In this document: piece by piece, positions 59,007 to 64,000 of the stretch
Numbering within the stretch: position 1 is the first letter of the stretch
How the letters are laid out: every line of letters begins with the position of its first letter
Source: Deltaproteobacteria bacterium
GTDB lineage: Bacteria > Desulfobacterota > Desulfuromonadia > Desulfuromonadales > Geopsychrobacteraceae
Reading direction: 5' to 3'
Assembly (NCBI GenBank): GCA_024279255.1
Contig: JAJRRT010000107.1
Span: 62,001 to 126,000, forward strand
DNA: 64,000 nucleotides
Notes under the pieces: generated by a model
Told to the model about the DNA's origin: nothing
Database searches by the model: none
What the model saw: only the letters and a program-made list of their open reading frames with translations
Position numbers and translations under genes: made by a program

Positions 59007-59507
59007 ATGCTACGAAATCGGATCATTGTTGTTGTGAGTCTAATGTGCCTTGTCCTGACAGCTGGGATAGGTTCCGCTCTGGCTGGCGGCATGTCACCAC
59101 CGGCAGCAGATGGCAAAGCGGTCTATGATTACATCACTAAGGCCAATCCCTATCAGCAATGGGCACTCTTCCCTGGCAAAGGGAAGTTCTACAAGGGGGC
59201 CCACCCCCATGGTGCGCTGCTGACCACCTATGTTTCAGATGGTGCACTCAAAGCACTCAACAACAAATCGGGCAGCTACCCGAATAACTCCTTTATCGTC
59301 AAAGAGAATTACTCTCCTGACAAAAAACTGGGTGCGGTCACCGTCATGTACCGGGTCAAGGGCTACAATGCCGATGCTGGTGATTGGTTCTGGGCCAAAT
59401 ATGCCGCGAGTGGCAAAATTCTGAAAGAGGGCAAAGTGGGCGGCTGCATCAACTGTCACACTGCTGTCATCATGGATGACTGGGTATTCACCGGCTCGGT
59501 CAAGTAA
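59007..59507 (+). CDS. cytochrome P460-family c-type cytochrome
   Basis: Signal peptide, P460-like core, C-terminal GGCINCHTAVIMDDWVFTG heme motif. Confidence 0.88.
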   Translation: MLRNRIIVVVSLMCLVLTAGIGSALAGGMSPPAADGKAVYDYITKANPYQQWALFPGKGKFYKGAHPHGALLTTYVSDGALKALNNKSGSYPNNSFIVKENYSPDKKLGAVTVMYRVKGYNADAGDWFWAKYAASGKILKEGKVGGCINCHTAVIMDDWVFTGSVK

Positions 59508-59755
59508 GCGATACAACCCACAGGCGGAAGAGTCAGTCGACTCTTCCGCTCCTTTTTTAATCCTGCCCTTTGACAGATAGACGACAAAACAGGTTATGAT
59601 TTGGGTGCCACCATTTCCCCTGTAAGTACCCATGTCACTCAATCCGTTCCCCCTAGAGATCATTTTCATTTTTTCAACATAGTGTCCGTTGACACCATTA
59701 TGATTTGCACATACATTGTGTTGGATTAAGCGTCTATAACGCAAGAGGGCTAGTT

Positions 59756-60388
59756 ATGCTGAAGTTCGGGTTGTTCTGTCTGTTTCTAAGTATCACCGTC
59801 TTTATCAGCCCATGTTTTGCGGTTGATGATTATTTTCCTGATGAAAAAATTCTTGTTGATAAATGTGCTCAAAATTTCTCTTCCAGTTGTGCAAAGAAGT
59901 TAGCGAAAGTGCGCTTCAATCACGCTAGAGAGCTTTTTATCTATCTTCAGAAAACTAACAATATGGATTCTTTTGAGCTTCCTCTGGCATATGCCGAATC
60001 CGCTGTCGAGCTCGACACTAAAAACAGCCTGTACTGGTCTTTACTGGGCGAGTTTTACACCTTGATACCTCACACAGAGTTTCAAGTCATGGCAGAGGGG
60101 GCTTTCCTTAAGGCGATCAAGTTCGATAAGTCCAATAACGCCGCCCGTCTTCTTCTTGCGGATCTGATGTTCAATGAAGGTCGCTTCTCTGTCTCCACGC
60201 AACTCATTCTCGATGCATTCGATCGAGATAAAAAACTATTAACCCATGAACTTGTAGAAATACTTTCTCTGGCATACCTGCTGGATAACAATGTGAAAAA
60301 CGGACTTGAGGTGCTTAGGCAGCTCGACAAGCAGTACGATCAACCTTTTATCGAGGCCTTCATTGCTGTCTTTGAGGAGGCCATCTAA
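59756..60388 (+). CDS. exported TPR-like protein, unknown function
   Basis: MLKFGLFCLFLSITVFISPCFA signal peptide; helical repeats; stop overlaps the next start (TAATG). Confidence 0.65.
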   Translation: MLKFGLFCLFLSITVFISPCFAVDDYFPDEKILVDKCAQNFSSSCAKKLAKVRFNHARELFIYLQKTNNMDSFELPLAYAESAVELDTKNSLYWSLLGEFYTLIPHTEFQVMAEGAFLKAIKFDKSNNAARLLLADLMFNEGRFSVSTQLILDAFDRDKKLLTHELVEILSLAYLLDNNVKNGLEVLRQLDKQYDQPFIEAFIAVFEEAI

Positions 60389-63300
60389 TGCGTTATCTCA
60401 TTCCTTTTCTGATCTTGCTTGCTATGGCCAACGCTGCTGTTGCCGCGGACGAACTGTCGTTTACGCAGCGGGCTCAATTTGAACAAAAACATTACAATGA
60501 AGTTCAAGCTGGTCGGAAAAAGGCCAGGAATACCTGGAATAAAACTATTGCAAATCTCCCTCCTGCGACTTTCGACGGAAGAGGGAAATTAAGACGCGAC
60601 GATCCTGCCGTTATTCGTGCCACTGAAGTCTATAACAAAAAAATGGCCGAAGTCGGGCGTCAGGCAAAAGCTAATTACGATGCGGAGATCGGTGCCGTTA
60701 TCGCAAATTCGAACTCCGGGGTTGGTGCCCTTCGCGCTGAAAAAGCCCGCTTGCAGGTAGAAGCCTTTAAAAAGTATGAAGCAATGTTGCCTCGTCGGGC
60801 GGATGGAACCACCAATAAACGAAGCCCCGAATATAAAAAACTGAAAGCTGAGCTGGATAAAGAATGGACTCGGATTGATTCTGATATGAATGCGAAAGAT
60901 GCTCGCCGTCGTCAGATGATCAAAAACAATTTCAACACAACAGGTGGTGATGGCTCTTACAAGGTTGTCGGTGATCTGCCTGAGCATCTTAAAAGTGATG
61001 CCGACATGACAATCTCTGACCCCAAAAAGTTCAAGAAGAAAATAGCTGCGCTAACGAACAGTAATCAGCAGACAGGATGGACTTCTTATAGTGACCGGAA
61101 CGTTGACCATCTGAATGATCTCACTGCCTGGAAGGACACCTCTGAAGGCTCCAAAGGAAAACGTACCGGGAGCAGTAGTAATGACGCAGAGATAGCCTTT
61201 GGAGCGCAACAGGGGAGCGATAGCTTTCCTTCCACCGATGGTAAGAGATACGCGGCTGGAGCCAGGAAATACAATAAGCTCAATGCCTTCAATTCAAACC
61301 TCGTAAAGTTAACCCACAGTGTAGGGGACACTCGGATAGGCTCCGTGTCGTATCAAGACCCGAAAGATGTCGATTTCAAGACTTTTGCAAAGAGTACCGT
61401 TAAGGGGGCAGGAATAGCGGGTGTCGGTGTTGACAAAACTCTCGGCGAACAACTCACAAAGCTGCAAAAGGGCAAAATTATCGAAGAGTCGTTGGATCTC
61501 TTTGGGGATAGCCCCGCTCAAAAAGACGCGAAGGTCAAAGAATTTCTCCAAAGGAGTACAAAAGTTGCGAGAAAAAGCTATAAAAAGGTTAAAAATGCCA
61601 ACACGGAAGAACTGAAAAAACTCACAAAAAATGTCGAGATATTAAAACGCAACAACGTCGCTCCAGAGCGGATTGCTCGGGCTGAAAAATTACTATTAAA
61701 GAATAAGTCACTTGCCATCGAAAATAGAGGAATTTATGGCGAACTCGTGACCATTAACCCCGAACTTGTCGGCAGCGTTATTTCTGACGAGGGAAAGATT
61801 GTACGTAAAACCAATGGTGAGTTTGTCGACACCAGGAATGGTCGGCTTTTATCCTCCAGTGAAGTTCGGGAGCGATATCTGGTGGATGTCAATGCTGATG
61901 CCATTGATGCAAGTTCTTTTGTCGGCTCGGGGAAGGAAAGCCTGTTTTCTAAATCAAAAAGCCAGCTTAACGCTATCCGGTCCTCGAAGACGTTCAAAGC
62001 CGTTAGTGGCAGTTATAACGTTATTGAGCTGGGTGTTTCTGCAGTCAAGGGGGCGCAAAGGGCCGTAGGAGAAGAAAAGGACGGAGACAGTGATCTGAAA
62101 ACCTTCTCTAAAGCATTGTACTACGCGTCCCCCGTGGCCGGAATTAATGATTTAACCAAGGCCAGCGTATTTACGGGTCTGACTAATTACCAGAACGAAC
62201 TGGCACTCTCAAACTCACCGAACGACACAACAACTCAGGCGCTGCTCTTAGGTAAGCACGCGACTATTGAATTTTTCGGCGCAGCAGGCACTTTGGCCAA
62301 AGAAAGTCTTATAGGGTTTATTGATACCGGCAAGAGTCTCGGTTCTTTTGCGGAGTGGTCAACGAGGAGCACGACCGAAGAAAATAGCTTCGACAATAAG
62401 GACTCCATGGAAAGAAAGTTGATCTCGTATCGGGCCAAATATCTGAAAGGTCTCTATGCCAAAGCCAAGGCTCTTCGGTCTGACGACATAGAAGGCCTGA
62501 ATACTCTCAATGGGGCTGTTGCTGCTACCATCAAACAATGGAAAAGCAAAACAAACGCCCATGATGTCCTTGCCCGGGCCAAAAAACTTCAAAGTATTCT
62601 TTTAGAGGCTGTACCTGCTCCAGCCCCAGCCCCTGAGGTAACAAAGCCCAGAATAGTCGAGAATAATGCTGCTGACCCCGTCGATTTAAAACCCACACCA
62701 GATACCGAAACCAACCCCTTTGGCGGTGATGCCCCAAGCGGTGAAGACAATCCTTTTGGTGACATCTCCAAAGAGTTATTCGCCGATGTTGACCAGAACG
62801 AAGTCTATCGTCTTAAACAGCAACAGGCAGAGAGCAAAAATAGAATCCTCCAGTCCCAGCGCTCAAACATCTACTCGAAAGTATCGGAAATCAATCAAGC
62901 TCATATACGAAGATCAGCAGCAATTTCTGCGGCAGCTCAGTCGATGCAGCAGTCTCTCGTGACGGCGCAAATACAACTCAATAATACCCGAGCGCAGGAA
63001 CGTGTTCAGGACCTTCAAAACCAGCAGATCATCAATCAGAACCGGGAAAACATTGCTGCAATGACCCGCAACAATAACAATTCACCGTACACACAGTCTT
63101 CGACGAATGGTTATCCTGTGACCGATCCCTACGCGCAACGTTTCCAGGAACAGCAGGCACAAGTTCGAGTAAGTCAACAGCAGCAGTTTGTCGAGCCATC
63201 CCAATCCGTTTCCCGCCATCAGCCGAACGAAGGCTTTTCGCCATCGCCGTTTGAGGAACCACCGGCGTATCAAGCAGAAGAAAAACAGGAAAGGCTTTGG

Positions 63301-63612
63301 GCAATAATTGCGTATCTTCATCCTGCGGGACAGAGAGGGGATAACTATACCAACGCCTCTTGTTATGTAATTTCATCTGACCTGCGCCCCCTTGATAAGG
63401 TTGGCTATTACAAACCGTCAGGAAGAGAAGGTGTGACGCAGTTCTACATGGGTTACACCTATGCCAGGCCGGTGGCAGATAAAGAATACTGCCAACAGAG
63501 AATTAATGGCAAAAACCATCGCGATCTTTTCAAACTACACACTTCGCGTACCGAACATGGCTACGGGTTTCCCGGCCCGCACACCAAAGAGGACCTTATC
63601 TTGATGCATTAA
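60388..63612 (+). CDS. large exported protein, 1074 aa, unknown function
   Basis: Signal peptide MRYLIPFLILLAMANAAVAA; Lys/Gln-rich helical body, Pro-rich linker, C-terminal globular segment RLWAIIAYLHPAGQRGDNYTNASCYVISSDLRPLDKVGYYKPSGREG. Confidence 0.8.
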   Translation: MRYLIPFLILLAMANAAVAADELSFTQRAQFEQKHYNEVQAGRKKARNTWNKTIANLPPATFDGRGKLRRDDPAVIRATEVYNKKMAEVGRQAKANYDAEIGAVIANSNSGVGALRAEKARLQVEAFKKYEAMLPRRADGTTNKRSPEYKKLKAELDKEWTRIDSDMNAKDARRRQMIKNNFNTTGGDGSYKVVGDLPEHLKSDADMTISDPKKFKKKIAALTNSNQQTGWTSYSDRNVDHLNDLTAWKDTSEGSKGKRTGSSSNDAEIAFGAQQGSDSFPSTDGKRYAAGARKYNKLNAFNSNLVKLTHSVGDTRIGSVSYQDPKDVDFKTFAKSTVKGAGIAGVGVDKTLGEQLTKLQKGKIIEESLDLFGDSPAQKDAKVKEFLQRSTKVARKSYKKVKNANTEELKKLTKNVEILKRNNVAPERIARAEKLLLKNKSLAIENRGIYGELVTINPELVGSVISDEGKIVRKTNGEFVDTRNGRLLSSSEVRERYLVDVNADAIDASSFVGSGKESLFSKSKSQLNAIRSSKTFKAVSGSYNVIELGVSAVKGAQRAVGEEKDGDSDLKTFSKALYYASPVAGINDLTKASVFTGLTNYQNELALSNSPNDTTTQALLLGKHATIEFFGAAGTLAKESLIGFIDTGKSLGSFAEWSTRSTTEENSFDNKDSMERKLISYRAKYLKGLYAKAKALRSDDIEGLNTLNGAVAATIKQWKSKTNAHDVLARAKKLQSILLEAVPAPAPAPEVTKPRIVENNAADPVDLKPTPDTETNPFGGDAPSGEDNPFGDISKELFADVDQNEVYRLKQQQAESKNRILQSQRSNIYSKVSEINQAHIRRSAAISAAAQSMQQSLVTAQIQLNNTRAQERVQDLQNQQIINQNRENIAAMTRNNNNSPYTQSSTNGYPVTDPYAQRFQEQQAQVRVSQQQQFVEPSQSVSRHQPNEGFSPSPFEEPPAYQAEEKQERLWAIIAYLHPAGQRGDNYTNASCYVISSDLRPLDKVGYYKPSGREGVTQFYMGYTYARPVADKEYCQQRINGKNHRDLFKLHTSRTEHGYGFPGPHTKEDLILMH

Positions 63613-63655
63613 TTATTTTCAAAATAGTATTCAATCACCTCAAAAGGAGAAATTA

Positions 63656-64000
63656 GTGAAATCTACAATTGTTCTGTTGTTAATCGCACTCGGTACGCTT
63701 GTTCTTTCGGGCTGCCTTCCCGCAAACCCTAAAGCCTTTGGTATAGGCAACGGGCCGAGCATGATGTATCAGCCAGCGTTCGGTCAAAGGCTACAGCAAA
63801 AATACCCTCTAAAAGTCGGGATCATGGTTGCACGGGACACTCGGCCATACGATTTTTACGACGAAGAAGATGATTTTTTTAAAGAATCGATTCCTGAGGG
63901 ATTCTCTCGAATGATGTTTCAGGAATTTAAAAATAGTGGACTGTTTGCTGAAACAGTCTTCATAAACGAACCTGCTCCAAAGGTTCTCGATGCAAAAGCG
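63656..64000 (+). CDS. lipoprotein (C-terminus beyond window), GTG start
   Basis: VKSTIVLLLIALGTLVLSGCLPANPKAFGIGNGPSMMYQPAFGQRLQQKYPLKVGIMVARDTRPYDFYDEEDDFF; lipobox LSGC; RBS AAAGGAGA. Confidence 0.75.
   Translation, partial: MKSTIVLLLIALGTLVLSGCLPANPKAFGIGNGPSMMYQPAFGQRLQQKYPLKVGIMVARDTRPYDFYDEEDDFFKESIPEGFSRMMFQEFKNSGLFAETVFINEPAPKVLDAKA

Overview
64-kb bacterial chromosomal window. Gene content is Desulfuromonadales/Geobacter-like by my inference only. It is densely coded, with no rRNA, tRNA, CRISPR array or prophage that I can support. Main content: a YyaL-type DUF255 protein and a DsbD-like protein; spondin-domain, ThpR, NnrU and trans-sulfuration genes; two SDRs; signal peptidase I flanked by two paralogous secreted proteins built from ~16-17 aa GYxVD repeats; an ALDH7/saccharopine dehydrogenase pair; a DUF2779 nuclease-like protein; a GGDEF-EAL response regulator and an HDOD-histidine kinase; FabH; MFS; a RAYT/Y1 transposase; and a seven-gene complex-I/Hyf-like membrane operon. 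That operon's 'hydrogenase' large subunit lacks the NiFe cysteine motifs (Ehr-type), and a HTH-EIIA regulator lies divergent to it. Further along are LysR/YeiH, RhlE, an ECF sigma/anti-sigma operon, a histidine kinase/sigma54 regulator/receiver/HtrA cluster with a recognisable sigma54 promoter and palindromic UAS, a cytochrome P460, and a three-gene envelope cassette of unknown function that runs off the right edge. Strongest leads: (1) the Ni-less Ehr complex with its regulator and operator-like palindrome; (2) the duplicated GYxVD repeat proteins around lepB; (3) the sigma54 circuit driving HtrA; (4) the uncharacterised TPR/1074-aa/lipoprotein cassette; (5) several perfect inverted repeats, including a 32-bp stem.
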